This document shows, piece by piece, positions 7,982 to 16,914 of a stretch of 64,000 bases of DNA (the stretch's first letter is position 1; the number at the start of each line of letters is the position of its first letter). The position numbers were made by a program, and so were the translations under genes. The notes beneath the pieces were generated by a model. That model did no database searches. It worked only from the letters and a program-made list of their open reading frames with translations, and was not told the DNA's origin. The DNA is from AC-32 sp046726435 (GTDB lineage Bacteria; Actinomycetota; Thermoleophilia; Gaiellales; Gaiellaceae). The stretch is from assembly GCA_046726435.1 (NCBI GenBank), contig JBKPAM010000056.1, forward strand, positions 1-64,000. Direction: 5' to 3'.

Positions 7982-9257
7982 GTGTCCGGTCCACAGCTCG
8001 AGCAGCAAGGCGAAGGCCACCCAACACCTGACCCCGCGGCTCCCGAGAGACTGCCGTCCGACATTCGAGTCCATGTGGTCGGCGCAGGGCCCGTGGGCCT
8101 TCTCCTCACGGCGCTGCTCCAGTCGATGGAGAGGATCTCCGTGCACCTCTACGAGAAGCGGCGCGAGTACACGCGAACGCGAATGGTCCAGCTCGCGCCG
8201 TACCTCGTAGCGGATTCGGTAGAGAGCTACGGCGCCGATTCCATTGACGGCGACAGCGTCGGGGCGATCTTCGATCCACCAGAGCTCGACCAGGGCCTCG
8301 CGTTCAGTCAGTCCATTCCTTCGGACCTATCCGCACTCCTCAAGGGCTGGTCGGTGGGGTTCTGCCCGCTCAACTCCATCGAGCGGTCGATCAGCGATCT
8401 GATCGACGCACGCGGGAATAGGGTGGAGCGCACCGAGGCCGTCGTGACCACGGAGGACGCGACGGCGATGCTCCAACCGGGAGACGTCCTCATCGACTGC
8501 ACGGGCAGCAGGTCCCTGCTGCGAGATCAGCTGGTCCCCGGCTCCAGCGAGGTGGATGAAGGCGCGAACACGCTCAAAGTCCGCCTCGAATACGCGCTCG
8601 TCATCACGTTCCTGTACGGCCAGAAGTACGACTGCAACGAGCACTGCAAGTACGCCAAGAACATCGAGAACCCGCACTACAAGTTCATCCCGATGGTGCA
8701 CCGCACGCACTACGACGGAAGCGTCAGCCACGTGACGGGGATCGTCAACATCAGCGCTCAGGAGTACGAGGCGATGCCGTCTCGATTCGACGGCGAGTGG
8801 CTTCGGAGCAACTTCCCCGGCGTCGCTGACTCGATGGACAGGTTCATCGACAAGATCAAAGAGGAGACACACGGCGAGCTACTCGGCGACCTCGAGATCG
8901 TCCGGATTCCGCTCGACCTCTATCGCGCGCGCAGCGCGACCAATCGGCAGTTGCTCGCAGCGGGGCCGAGTGACCATCCTTTCGCCGGCTCACCGGTGTT
9001 CCTTGCCGGCGACTCGGCGATCGGCTCGCCGTACTTTCAGTCGATCTCGCTTGGCTTCGAGTGTGCGATGTTCCTCGCGGGCCTCCATCGAGCGACGGGA
9101 CCTGCCATTGAGAGACATGCTCGATCGCTACGAGCTGTACATCTACAAGCAGTGGCTTCGCGTCTATATGCGCAGCAAGATGATCAAGCACAACAAGGAC
9201 TTGTTCGAGTCCCTCGACGACCCGCTCGCGCTCCTCGAGAAGCTGCACATCTACTAG
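7982..9257 (+). pseudogene. FAD-dependent monooxygenase-like protein with a frameshift near the 3' end
   Basis: The main frame starts at GTG 7982 and encodes an FAD-binding Rossmann fold (VHVVGAGPVGLLL near residue 30) and a second flavin motif FLAGDSAIGSPYFQS near residue 340, as in PHBH-fold monooxygenases and related reductases. After about 9095 the frame loses sense, and the natural C-terminus continues in the +1 frame: DMLDRYELYIYKQWLRVY and on to LLEKLHIY, ending in TAG at 9257, just before the ribosome site of the next gene. Removing one G from the GGG at about 9097-9099 would restore a single frame of about 424 codons. It is either a recent inactivation or a base-calling error; left uncorrected, the frame would run to 9277 with a scrambled tail. 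The substrate is unknown. Confidence 0.7.
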
Positions 9258-9278
9258 GCACCAGCAAGGAGGCGTGAC

Positions 9279-10061
9279 ATGGCCAGGATCAGGTACGACG
9301 AGCAGACCGCCGCAGCGTTCAAGGCGGTCCGCGAGATCCCGCGCGACGGGCTCTCGGAGTGGCGCGAGGCGGTACGACGTCACCTGCGCCCGTGGCAGGG
9401 AATGACTCTGGTGGACATCGGCGCGGGGACCGGTGCGTTCGCCTCTGCCTTCAGCGACTGGTTCGACCTCAGCGTCCTCGCAGTCGAGCCGTCGGCCGCG
9501 ATGCGGGATCAGATCCCACGGACACCGGCCATCCAGGTGCTCGAGGGAGATGCGACCGCCCTACCGCTGCCGGATGAATCGGCGGACGCCGCCTGGCTCT
9601 CCCTTGTCATCCACCACGTCCCGGACCTGGGAGTCGCCGCACACGAGATCCGCCGCGTTCTCCGCCCCGGTGCCCCCGTCCTCGTCCGACAGGGCTTCCC
9701 GGACAGATACGAGCCCTCGGGGAACCTGAAGCTCGACAGCATCGAGCTCGTCCGATGGTTCCCTGAGACCGCTCGGACTGCCAATACCTTCCCTTCCCTC
9801 AAGGAAACGTGTGAGGCGTTCGCGGCCGCCGGATTCCACCAGGAGGCTCTCGAGCAGGTTCGTGAGACGTACCCGACCAGCCTCGGGGACTTCCTCGGCC
9901 AGGTGGATACGTTCCGCCGGGCCGACACCACGATGCGCAATCTCACCGAGGACGAGTTCCTTCGCGGCAAAGAACGTCTCCGCCGCGCCGCGCGACACGC
10001 CGACGACACAGCGAACCCGGAACCCAGAAGCAGCTGGCTTGACCTCTTGGTTCTGCGCTGA
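9279..10061 (+). CDS. Class I SAM-dependent methyltransferase
   Basis: The 260-residue protein has the Rossmann-like methyltransferase core. Motif I is LVDIGAGTGAFASAF (about 45-59), the acidic end of strand 2 is VEPSAAM, motif II/III is LEGDATALPLPDESAD, and HHVPD follows at the expected distance. It resembles the UbiE/MenG-type small-molecule methyltransferases (Methyltransf_11). AAGGAGG lies 9 bases upstream of the ATG and 10 bases after the end of the FAD-oxidoreductase frame, so the two genes are probably cotranscribed. The acceptor substrate is not predictable from sequence. The pairing with an oxidoreductase and a cupin suggests tailoring of a small molecule. Confidence 0.85.
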   Translation: MARIRYDEQTAAAFKAVREIPRDGLSEWREAVRRHLRPWQGMTLVDIGAGTGAFASAFSDWFDLSVLAVEPSAAMRDQIPRTPAIQVLEGDATALPLPDESADAAWLSLVIHHVPDLGVAAHEIRRVLRPGAPVLVRQGFPDRYEPSGNLKLDSIELVRWFPETARTANTFPSLKETCEAFAAAGFHQEALEQVRETYPTSLGDFLGQVDTFRRADTTMRNLTEDEFLRGKERLRRAARHADDTANPEPRSSWLDLLVLR

Positions 10062-10110
10062 CCGGCCCGAGCGTCCTCTCACTGGGCCGGTGGTTGCTCG
10101 TCCCTGATCT

Positions 10111-10704
10111 GTGACGCCCTTGCCCTACAGTGAATCCGGCGCGGAGATCGCCTTCTACGTGATCCTCGGCATCTTCCTGCTGCTGGAGTGGCGAGTTCGT
10201 CTCCGGAGCCACTTCAATCGTCGGGGGTCCCGGTCGGACAGGGGCAGCCTGTTCGTGGTGGCCGCAGCGATCTCCGCTGGGCTCGCCGGAGGATTCTTGT
10301 TGGCCGGGGACGTGCCTGCAGCAGGGATCGCCGAGTGGCGGTGGCCCGTGTTCGCTCTCGGACTGGTCCTCATGAGCGCGGGGATCGTGATCCGGCAGTG
10401 GGCCGTTGCCGTGCTCGGCGAGTTCTTCACCGTCGACGTCCGCGTGCATCCCGGCCAGGCCGTTGTCGAGCGGGGCCCCTATCGGTGGGTGCGGCATCCC
10501 GCCTACGCCGGGATGATCCTGACCTGCGTGGGGATCGGGTTGGCGCTGGGGAACTGGGCGGCGCTCGCGGTGCTGGCTGTGCTGCCGACCACAGGGCTCG
10601 TCGTTCGTATCCGCCACGAGGAACGTGCGCTCCTCGACGGCCTCGGTGACCCGTACCGCCGCTTTGCCGCCAGCCGCCCACACCTGTTCCCTGGTCTCTG
10701 GTGA
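10111..10704 (+). CDS. Isoprenylcysteine carboxyl methyltransferase-family membrane protein
   Basis: The 197-residue protein has about five hydrophobic segments. It ends with the family signature GPYRWVRHPAYAGMIL (about residues 127-142) and the downstream EERALLDGLGDPYRRF, which together bind S-adenosylmethionine in ICMT/PEMT-type membrane methyltransferases. Bacterial members methylate unknown lipids or small molecules. The start is a GTG without a strong ribosome site. It closes the group that begins with the cupin gene. The family is clear from the RHPxYxG motif; the substrate is unknown. Confidence 0.8.
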   Translation: MTPLPYSESGAEIAFYVILGIFLLLEWRVRLRSHFNRRGSRSDRGSLFVVAAAISAGLAGGFLLAGDVPAAGIAEWRWPVFALGLVLMSAGIVIRQWAVAVLGEFFTVDVRVHPGQAVVERGPYRWVRHPAYAGMILTCVGIGLALGNWAALAVLAVLPTTGLVVRIRHEERALLDGLGDPYRRFAASRPHLFPGLW

Positions 10705-10778
10705 CGGGGAGAGCCCACGCTGTCGCCGAGGTCAATCGGGTTATGAACACGCTCCGCGTCTCGCTTTACGGGAAGGCG

Positions 10779-10784
10779 TACTCT
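10779..10784 (+). promoter_or_regulatory. -10 box (TACTCT) for ftsH
   Basis: TACTCT fits TANNNT and ends 8 bases before the ftsH ATG at 10793, implying a leaderless transcript. This supports that start over the longer upstream frame. Confidence 0.5.
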
Positions 10785-10792
10785 GGAAGGCG

Positions 10793-12766
10793 ATGACCGA
10801 GGTTCGTGAGGATCGGCAGAAGGACTCGGGCGCGCCGCCCGCGCCGCGGGGGTCCTCGCCGGGCCCGCCCCAGCGGCCCTGGTGGCGGCTCAGCCGGGGC
10901 TGGATCCTCTTCGCGCTCGCGCTGCTGGCGTTCAACTTCTACCTAGGCTCGCGCGCGACGCAGCCGCCTTCCCGCGTCCGGATTCCGTACAGCCCGTTCT
11001 TCCTGAACCAGGTCAAGGCCGGCAACGTCGAGGAGATCACCTCGAAGGGCACGACCATCCAGGGCACCTTCACGAAGAAGGTGACCTTCGAGAGCTCGAA
11101 GCCGACGACCCGCTTCAAGACCGAGGTCCCCACCTTCGCGAACAACGACGCTCTCTCGAACCTGCTGCAGACGAAGGGCGTGACCGTCAACGCCCAGCCG
11201 CTCCAAACCGGAGCGCCGTGGTGGCAGAACCTGCTGCTCGGCTTCGGACCGACCATCCTCTTCATCCTGCTTCTGGTCTGGTTCTTCCGACGCGCCGGGA
11301 ACGTGCAGAACGTGCTCGGCACGTTCGGCCGCTCACGCGCTCGCCGCTACCAGCCCTCTGGTGACCCGGTCACGTTCGCGGATGTCGCGGGGATCGATGA
11401 GGCGAAGGCCGAGCTCTCGGAGGTCGTCGACTTCCTCCGTCATCCGGAGAAGTACCGCAAGCTCGGCGGCCGCATCCCGCACGGCGTGCTGCTCTCCGGT
11501 CTGCCGGGCACGGGCAAGACGCTGCTCGCGCGGGCAGTCGCGGGCGAGGCGAACGCGCCCTTCTTCTCCCTGGCGGCCTCGGAGTTCGTCGAGGCGATCG
11601 TGGGCGTCGGCGCGTCGCGCGTCCGCGACCTGTTCACGCAGGCCAAGGAGGCGGCGCCGGCGATCGTCTTCATCGACGAGCTCGACGCGATCGGCCGCTC
11701 GCGCACCTCGGGCGTGGCCGGCTTCAGCGGCGGCAACGACGAGCGGGAGCAGACGCTGAACCAGATCCTGACGGAGATGGACGGCTTCGACTCCTCCACG
11801 AGCGTGATCGTGATCGGGGCGACGAACCGGCCTGACGTACTCGACCAGGCCCTTCTGCGCCCTGGCCGCTTCGACCGCCGGGTTGCCGTGCAGCCGCCCG
11901 ACCGAGCCGGAAGGGAGGCGATTCTCAAGGTGCACACGCGCGGCGTCCCGCTGGCTCCCGACATCGATCTCGGCAGGATCGCAGCGACGACGCCGGGCAT
12001 GGTCGGAGCCGACCTGGCCAACCTCGTGAACGAGGCCGCGCTGCTGGCCGCCCGCCGCAACCACGACCAGGTCTCCGAAGCCGACTTCACGGACGCGCTC
12101 GAGCGGATCGTCCTCGGGGCCGAGCGGCAGGTGATGATGAGCGACGAGGACCGCCGCCGGACCGCCTACCACGAGGCCGGTCACGCGATCGTCGGCATGC
12201 TGACGGAGGGCGCCGACCCGGTGCGCAAGGTCTCGATCATCCCGCGAGGGCTCGCCCTCGGCGTCACCTTTGCGGCTCCCGAGAGCGACCGGTTCAACTA
12301 CCGCGAGCCGGAGGTCGAGGCGAAGATCAAGGTCGCCCTCGGCGGACGGGCGGCCGAAGAGGTGGTCTTCGGCGAGACGAGCACCGGCGCCGAGTCTGAC
12401 ATCCAGCAGCTGACCGAGATCGCACGCCAGATGGTCGGCCGCTGGGGCATGAGCTCGGCGATCGGGCCTATCGCCGTGCTCCCTCGGGACGGGGTGGGGC
12501 CGCTGCTCCCGGGTGCTGCGGAGGCCTCCCCGGATACGCAGAAGCTCGTGGACGACGAGGTGCGGCGCATCGTCGAGCAGGCGCACCAGGAGGTCGTCGC
12601 CCTGCTAGAGGCGAATCGCGACAAGCTCGACTCGCTGGCGAACGCCTTGCTCGAGCACGAGACGCTGGACGAGGACGACGCCTATGCGGCCGCGGGCGTG
12701 GCGCGCACGGCGGCGTCCGCCGTTGAATCGCTCGCGCCCGCAGCACGGTCGCGGATCGATACGTAG
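10793..12766 (+). CDS. ftsH: ATP-dependent zinc metalloprotease FtsH
   Basis: The 657-residue product has the full FtsH layout: two membrane segments (about 36-52 and 147-165) flanking an extracytoplasmic domain, an AAA+ module, and a zinc peptidase. Visible motifs are the Walker A variant GLPGTGKT near 240, Walker B FIDELDAIGR near 300, the second region of homology ATNRPDVLDQALLRPGRFDR, and the zinc site HEAGH near 458 with the later Asp in GAESDI. FtsH degrades membrane and unstable cytosolic proteins. An oddity is the pore loop, which reads FVEAIVGVGAS where the family has FVEMFVGVGAS, so the pore phenylalanine is Ile here. The ATG at 10793 follows a TANNNT box at leaderless spacing; upstream residues in the same frame are shadow. 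Confidence 0.93.
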   Translation: MTEVREDRQKDSGAPPAPRGSSPGPPQRPWWRLSRGWILFALALLAFNFYLGSRATQPPSRVRIPYSPFFLNQVKAGNVEEITSKGTTIQGTFTKKVTFESSKPTTRFKTEVPTFANNDALSNLLQTKGVTVNAQPLQTGAPWWQNLLLGFGPTILFILLLVWFFRRAGNVQNVLGTFGRSRARRYQPSGDPVTFADVAGIDEAKAELSEVVDFLRHPEKYRKLGGRIPHGVLLSGLPGTGKTLLARAVAGEANAPFFSLAASEFVEAIVGVGASRVRDLFTQAKEAAPAIVFIDELDAIGRSRTSGVAGFSGGNDEREQTLNQILTEMDGFDSSTSVIVIGATNRPDVLDQALLRPGRFDRRVAVQPPDRAGREAILKVHTRGVPLAPDIDLGRIAATTPGMVGADLANLVNEAALLAARRNHDQVSEADFTDALERIVLGAERQVMMSDEDRRRTAYHEAGHAIVGMLTEGADPVRKVSIIPRGLALGVTFAAPESDRFNYREPEVEAKIKVALGGRAAEEVVFGETSTGAESDIQQLTEIARQMVGRWGMSSAIGPIAVLPRDGVGPLLPGAAEASPDTQKLVDDEVRRIVEQAHQEVVALLEANRDKLDSLANALLEHETLDEDDAYAAAGVARTAASAVESLAPAARSRIDT

Positions 12767-12899
12767 TAAGGGAGTTGACCGGACACTGGCAACGGGACCT
12801 CAGTTCAGTAACCTGAGAGGCCGAGGCGGGATCTTCGATCGCGCGCGGCGCTGACTCCACTTCGGCATCAGCGGCGGCAAGACAGAGGTGAGGGGACAG

Positions 12900-13505
12900 A
12901 TGGACTGGGCAGTGGTCCACGAGCTGAACGAACTCATTCGAACGCAAGACCTGCTCGAAGATCCGCTCACGCTCTTCGCCTCGGTGGCGGTGACCGTGTA
13001 TGCGGTGGCAACTGTCGCCCTGTGGTTCGTCACACGGCCGGAAGGCGCCCGACGTCTACGCCTTGCTTCCGCCTCGGCACTGGCTTCCGCGGCCGTCGGT
13101 CTGCTGCTCAACCAGGCGATCGGCCATCTCTGGTTCCGTGAACGGCCCTACGTCGAGCATCCCCACTCACTCGTCCTCTTCACGACGCCGTCGCACGATC
13201 CGTCCTTCCCCAGCGACCATGCAACGGCGGCGTTCGCGATCGCGGTGGCTGTGTTCTTCTTCAGCCGACGGCTCGGAGCGGTCTTCCTCGCGTTTGCTAC
13301 CGCGATTGCCTGCTCCCGGGTGCTGCTCGCCATGCACTACCCAACCGACGTGCTCGCCGGCGCGCTGACCGGAACGCTGGCGGCCGTGGCCGTCTGCACG
13401 CTCGGCCGGCGGGTCGTCTTCCAACTGACTGCGCTCGCGGCTCGGTTGACAGATCCGCTCCTGCGACCGCTCTGGCGGGTCGGCGGCCGTATGACCGAAA
13501 GCTGA
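12900..13505 (+). CDS. PAP2-family membrane phosphatase (undecaprenyl-diphosphatase type)
   Basis: The 201-residue protein has about five membrane segments and the PAP2 signature. WFRERPY is the first motif, SFPSDHATAAF the second (PSDH in place of PSGH), and SRVLLAMHYPTDVLAG the third, containing the catalytic His. BcrC-type members recycle undecaprenyl pyrophosphate for cell-wall synthesis, and this is the most likely role. GAGGGG precedes the ATG at 12900; a GTG at 12888 would add four residues. The first motif lacks the usual Lys at its start. The gene stands alone, with its end 5 bases from the convergent antiporter gene. Confidence 0.8.
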   Translation: MDWAVVHELNELIRTQDLLEDPLTLFASVAVTVYAVATVALWFVTRPEGARRLRLASASALASAAVGLLLNQAIGHLWFRERPYVEHPHSLVLFTTPSHDPSFPSDHATAAFAIAVAVFFFSRRLGAVFLAFATAIACSRVLLAMHYPTDVLAGALTGTLAAVAVCTLGRRVVFQLTALAARLTDPLLRPLWRVGGRMTES

Positions 13506-13509
13506 CGCG

Positions 13510-14544
13510 CTAGCGGTCGCCGACGAAGTAGAAGGCGACGACGAGCGCGGCGTATGCCGCAAGAAGCAGGCCCCCGGCTGCGCGCGATGTTCGCGGCGGG
13601 AAGAGCGCGAAGGCGACGAGCAGGGCCGCGCCGCCCATGCTCGCGAGCTCGACCGGGCGCATGCTGAGCGCGAGTGGATCGATTGCCCACGACAGGATCA
13701 CCACGGCCGGGATGAGGAATCCGGCGACCTGGCTGGCCGAGGCCACGCCGATCTCCGTCGCGAGCCTCAGCCGGCCGCGGGCGGCGAGCAGCACCGCGCT
13801 GCCATGTTCGGTGATGTTCCCGACGATCGCCACGATCACGATCGCGACGAAGAACTCCGACAGGTGCACCTCGCGCGCGAATGCCTCGAGCGAGCCGACG
13901 AGCGTCTCGGTGACGAAGGCGGTGGAGACCGTGGCCGCGGCGAGCACGACCAGCGCAAGCCGGAGCGACCAGCCGTCGGCCGGCGTCTCCGCCGGAGCCA
14001 TGCTTCGCTGCCGTCGCAGCGACCGCCTGTTCACCACGATTCGCACCGCGAGCAGCACGATCGCGATCGGGAGCGAGACGACGGCGAGCGAGTCCCGGTC
14101 CGGGTCGCCGTGGAACCCGGGTATCGATGCGATCAGCAGGAGCACTACGGCGAACAGCACGGTCGCGAGGGAGACGAAGGCCGAGGTGCGATCGATCGGG
14201 CCCGGCCGAGCGACGACCAGGACGAAGCCGAGCACGAGCAGGAGGTTCCCGACCACCGAGCCGGTGAGCGACGCGCGGACGACGTCGGTCAGCCCGTCCG
14301 AGACCGCGACGAGCGCGATGATCAGCTCGGGCGCATTGCCGAAGCTCGCATTGAGGAAGCCGCCGACACCCGCGCCGGTGTAGCGAGCCGCTTGCTCGGT
14401 CGCCTCGCCGATCAGCCACGCGAGAGGGACGAGCGCGACCGCGGCCAGAGGAAACAGCGTCAGATCGCCGGCGTCAGTCGCGTGGTCGAGCAGGACCACG
14501 AGAGGGCCCAGCGCGAGAAGGGCGTAGAGGGCCCGCTGAACCAC
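13510..14544 (-). CDS. Ca2+/H+ antiporter, CAX/CaCA family
   Basis: The 344-residue protein has about 10-11 membrane segments in two halves. Each half carries an alpha-repeat motif: FGNAPELIIALVA (about 69-81) and IVGNITEHGSAVLLAA (about 242-257). This GNA-x-E-L / GN-x-x-E-H pair is diagnostic of cation exchangers that extrude Ca2+ or a related cation against protons. An arginine-rich cytoplasmic loop (RRSLRRQRS) separates the halves. The GTG start lies 3 bases after the stop of the upstream MFS gene, so the two are likely one operon. Specificity for Ca2+ over other cations is inferred from the family. Confidence 0.85.
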   Translation of the reverse strand: MVQRALYALLALGPLVVLLDHATDAGDLTLFPLAAVALVPLAWLIGEATEQAARYTGAGVGGFLNASFGNAPELIIALVAVSDGLTDVVRASLTGSVVGNLLLVLGFVLVVARPGPIDRTSAFVSLATVLFAVVLLLIASIPGFHGDPDRDSLAVVSLPIAIVLLAVRIVVNRRSLRRQRSMAPAETPADGWSLRLALVVLAAATVSTAFVTETLVGSLEAFAREVHLSEFFVAIVIVAIVGNITEHGSAVLLAARGRLRLATEIGVASASQVAGFLIPAVVILSWAIDPLALSMRPVELASMGGAALLVAFALFPPRTSRAAGGLLLAAYAALVVAFYFVGDR

Positions 14545-14547
14545 TGG

Positions 14548-16548
14548 TCAGCTTCGGCCAGCCGCGCGTGTGGACGGCACGGGGATCTGACCGACGAGAT
14601 CGCGCCCCAGCGTGTCGACGAGCTGTTGGAGCTCGGCGTGCTGCTCGGGGTTCCAGCCGTCCAGCAGCTCGTGCAGGCGCGAGCACTTGGCGGCCACGAG
14701 CCGCTCGTAGTCCTCGCGGCCCTGCTCCGTGAGCGCGATCCTCCCGTCGTTCCGATCGTCGACCAGCGAGCGCTCGCGCAGCCGTCCCAGCGCATCGTCG
14801 ATCGGCTGCCCGTCACTCCATAGCTCGGTGAGCTCGGCTCCGCTGAGCGGCTCGCGCTCGCCGAGTCGCGCGAGCAGCCACAGCTCGGGAGGCGGAAGCT
14901 CGATGCCGGCCCGGATGGCGAGCCGCTCGTACAGCTGCCAGCGCTGCTCGCGGCCGGCGAGGAGGGAGAGCGAGCGTTCGAGCTCGCGAAGCGCGTTGTC
15001 GTCCCGGGCGCCGTGGAAGCCCCGGCCGGGGTCGGGCGCCTCGGTGGTCGTCCGCAGCGGCACCTCCCGGAGGAGCCAAGTGAGCGCGAACCCGACTACC
15101 GCAGCGGCAGCCGCCGTCAGGAAAACCGGCCGCAGCGCCTGCGTGATCGCCGCCGCGTACACGTCGTGGACCGCGGGCGGCAGCTGCTTCAACGCGGCGG
15201 GGTTCGGAGCGGCGGGAGCGTGTGCGCCGGGCGGAAGGCCGGCGGCGAGCTCGCTCGCAAGGCGGTTCGCGAAGATGGCGCCGAAGACCGCGACGCCGAT
15301 CGAGCCGCCGATCTGGCGGAAGAGCGTCGAGCCGGAGGTGGCGACGCCGAGGTACGAGTAGTCGACAGCGTTCTGGACGGCGAGCACGAGCACCTGGATC
15401 ACCATCCCGAGGCCGAGGCCGAGCCCGAGCACGAGCATGTATGAGCTCGTGACCAGCGTCGAGGTGTCGACCGCTAGCCGTGAGAGCAGCCCGAGCCCGA
15501 CCGCCATGATCGCCGTCCCCGCGATCGGAAACGGCTTGTAGCGGCCGAAGCGGCTGATCAGCTGGCCGCTGCCGATGGAGGTGATCAGCAGGCCCGCCAT
15601 CATCGGCGTGAGCAACAGTCCCGAGACCGTCGGGCTGTGGCCCTTCACGTCCTGGAGGTAAAGCGGCAGGTACGTCACGGCGCCGAAGAGGGCCAGGCCG
15701 ATGATGAAGCCGACGGCGCTGGTGACGGCGAAGATGCGGTTGCGGAAGATCTCCAGCGGCAGGATCGGCTCCGCGGCGCGCTTCTCCACGAGCACGAAGG
15801 CCGCGAGCATCACGAATCCGGCCACGAGCAGGGCGACCATCGGCGCCGAGCCCCAGGCGTAGGTGGTGCCGCCGAGGCTCGTGTAGAGCACGATCGCCGA
15901 GAGCCCGCCCGCGAGGAGCGCGGCGCCGGCGTAGTCGATCGTGTGCTTCGCCCCCTCGACGGGAGTCTGGAAGGTCACGGCGATCACGGCGAGGGCGGCC
16001 AGCCCGATCGGGACGTTGACGTAGAAGATCCAGCGCCACGAGAGGCTGTCCACGAAGAAGCCGCCGAGCAGTGGCCCGACGACGGTGGAGACGCCGAACA
16101 CCGCGCCGAAGAAGCCCTGGTACCGGCCCCGATCTCGGGGCGGGATGATGTCCCCGACGACGGCGATCGTGACGACGAAGAGCCCTCCGCCTCCGAGCCC
16201 CTGGAGCGCCCGGAAGGCGATCAGCTCCGTCATGTTCTGGCTGAGCCCGCAGAGCGCGGAGCCGGCGAGGAAGATCGCGATCGCCGCTTGGAGCACGATC
16301 TTTCGGCCGTACTGGTCGCCCAGCTTGCCGTACACCGGCCCTGTAACGGTCGAGGCGAGCAGGTAGGCCGTGACGACCCAGGAGAGCTTGGAGATCCCGC
16401 CCAGGCCGCCCACGATCGTCGGCAGCGCCGTCGAGACGATCGTCTGATCGAGCGACGCGAGGAAGAGCACCAGGAGCAGCGCGCCGAAGATGACGCGCAC
16501 CTGGTGCTGCCGGAAGGCGCCGGCCGGGGCCGAGGCGGCTGCGCTCAC
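14548..16548 (-). CDS. DHA2-family MFS drug exporter fused to a C-terminal MarR-like winged-helix domain
   Basis: Residues 1-510 form a 14-segment DHA2 major facilitator. SLDQTIVSTALPTI in the first segment and GKLGDQYGRKIV in the loop after the second are family signatures, and LQGLGGGGLFVV follows. Residues about 520-666 are soluble and resemble MarR-type regulators: a helical start, ELWLLARLGEREPLSGAEL, then a recognition-helix-like DALGRLRERSLV and a wing DDRNDGRIALTEQGREDYE. The fusion places a DNA-binding or ligand-sensing domain on the cytoplasmic face of the exporter. Such transporters usually expel drugs or dyes. The antiporter gene follows by 3 bases. The start ATG gives a normal N-terminus. 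The transporter call is very secure; the function of the appended domain is inferred. Confidence 0.88.
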   Translation of the reverse strand: MSAAASAPAGAFRQHQVRVIFGALLLVLFLASLDQTIVSTALPTIVGGLGGISKLSWVVTAYLLASTVTGPVYGKLGDQYGRKIVLQAAIAIFLAGSALCGLSQNMTELIAFRALQGLGGGGLFVVTIAVVGDIIPPRDRGRYQGFFGAVFGVSTVVGPLLGGFFVDSLSWRWIFYVNVPIGLAALAVIAVTFQTPVEGAKHTIDYAGAALLAGGLSAIVLYTSLGGTTYAWGSAPMVALLVAGFVMLAAFVLVEKRAAEPILPLEIFRNRIFAVTSAVGFIIGLALFGAVTYLPLYLQDVKGHSPTVSGLLLTPMMAGLLITSIGSGQLISRFGRYKPFPIAGTAIMAVGLGLLSRLAVDTSTLVTSSYMLVLGLGLGLGMVIQVLVLAVQNAVDYSYLGVATSGSTLFRQIGGSIGVAVFGAIFANRLASELAAGLPPGAHAPAAPNPAALKQLPPAVHDVYAAAITQALRPVFLTAAAAAVVGFALTWLLREVPLRTTTEAPDPGRGFHGARDDNALRELERSLSLLAGREQRWQLYERLAIRAGIELPPPELWLLARLGEREPLSGAELTELWSDGQPIDDALGRLRERSLVDDRNDGRIALTEQGREDYERLVAAKCSRLHELLDGWNPEQHAELQQLVDTLGRDLVGQIPVPSTRAAGRS

Positions 16549-16609
16549 GGCGCAGTCTGTCCGATGAGGGAGGCGCGCGGAGCCGGAGCCCGTTTAGCGG
16601 GCCGGCGCC

Positions 16610-16634
16610 CGCGGCCGCCGGTCAGGCGGCCGCG
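16610..16634. terminator. Hairpin spanning the rpmE stop codon
   Basis: CGCGGCCGCC-type arms at 16610-16619 and 16625-16634 form a 10-bp GC stem whose 5-base loop holds most of the rpmE stop codon. It may stabilise or end the rpmE transcript before the MFS gene. There is no T-tract. Confidence 0.35.
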
Positions 16635-16825
16635 AGAGCGCGACGGCGGTTGAAGCGCTCGACCCGGTCGCCGCTCGCGACCGTGCGAGCACGCCCGGTG
16701 TAGGCCGGGTGGCAGTTCGAGCAGATGTCGACCGCGATTTTGTCCGCGGTCGAGCGGAGCTCGAACTCCGTGCCGCACGAAGAGCAGCGCAGGTCGAGCA
16801 GGTGCAGGTTCGGATGCCGCGTCAC
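16622..16825 (-). CDS. rpmE: 50S ribosomal protein L31 (zinc-binding type)
   Basis: The 67-residue protein begins MTRHPNLHLLDLRCSSCGTEFELRST and contains CSSC and CSNCH, the cysteine pairs of the zinc-containing C+ form of bL31. HPAYTGRAR in the C-terminal half is also diagnostic. The start is GTG with an excellent ribosome site (AAGGAGGG, 6 bases upstream). The C-terminal tail is shorter and more basic than in some relatives (ERFNRRRALAAA). It assembles into the large ribosomal subunit and bridges to the small subunit. It is followed by the MFS exporter gene on the same strand after about 70 bases. Confidence 0.93.
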   Translation of the reverse strand: MTRHPNLHLLDLRCSSCGTEFELRSTADKIAVDICSNCHPAYTGRARTVASGDRVERFNRRRALAAA

Positions 16826-16914
16826 GAAGATCCCTCCTTACGTAAGAACGGCGCCGGGGAGTACCCGCGCCAGATACGTAAACGACCGGGAGGCCGCGAC
16901 TGTTCCCGTGAGAA

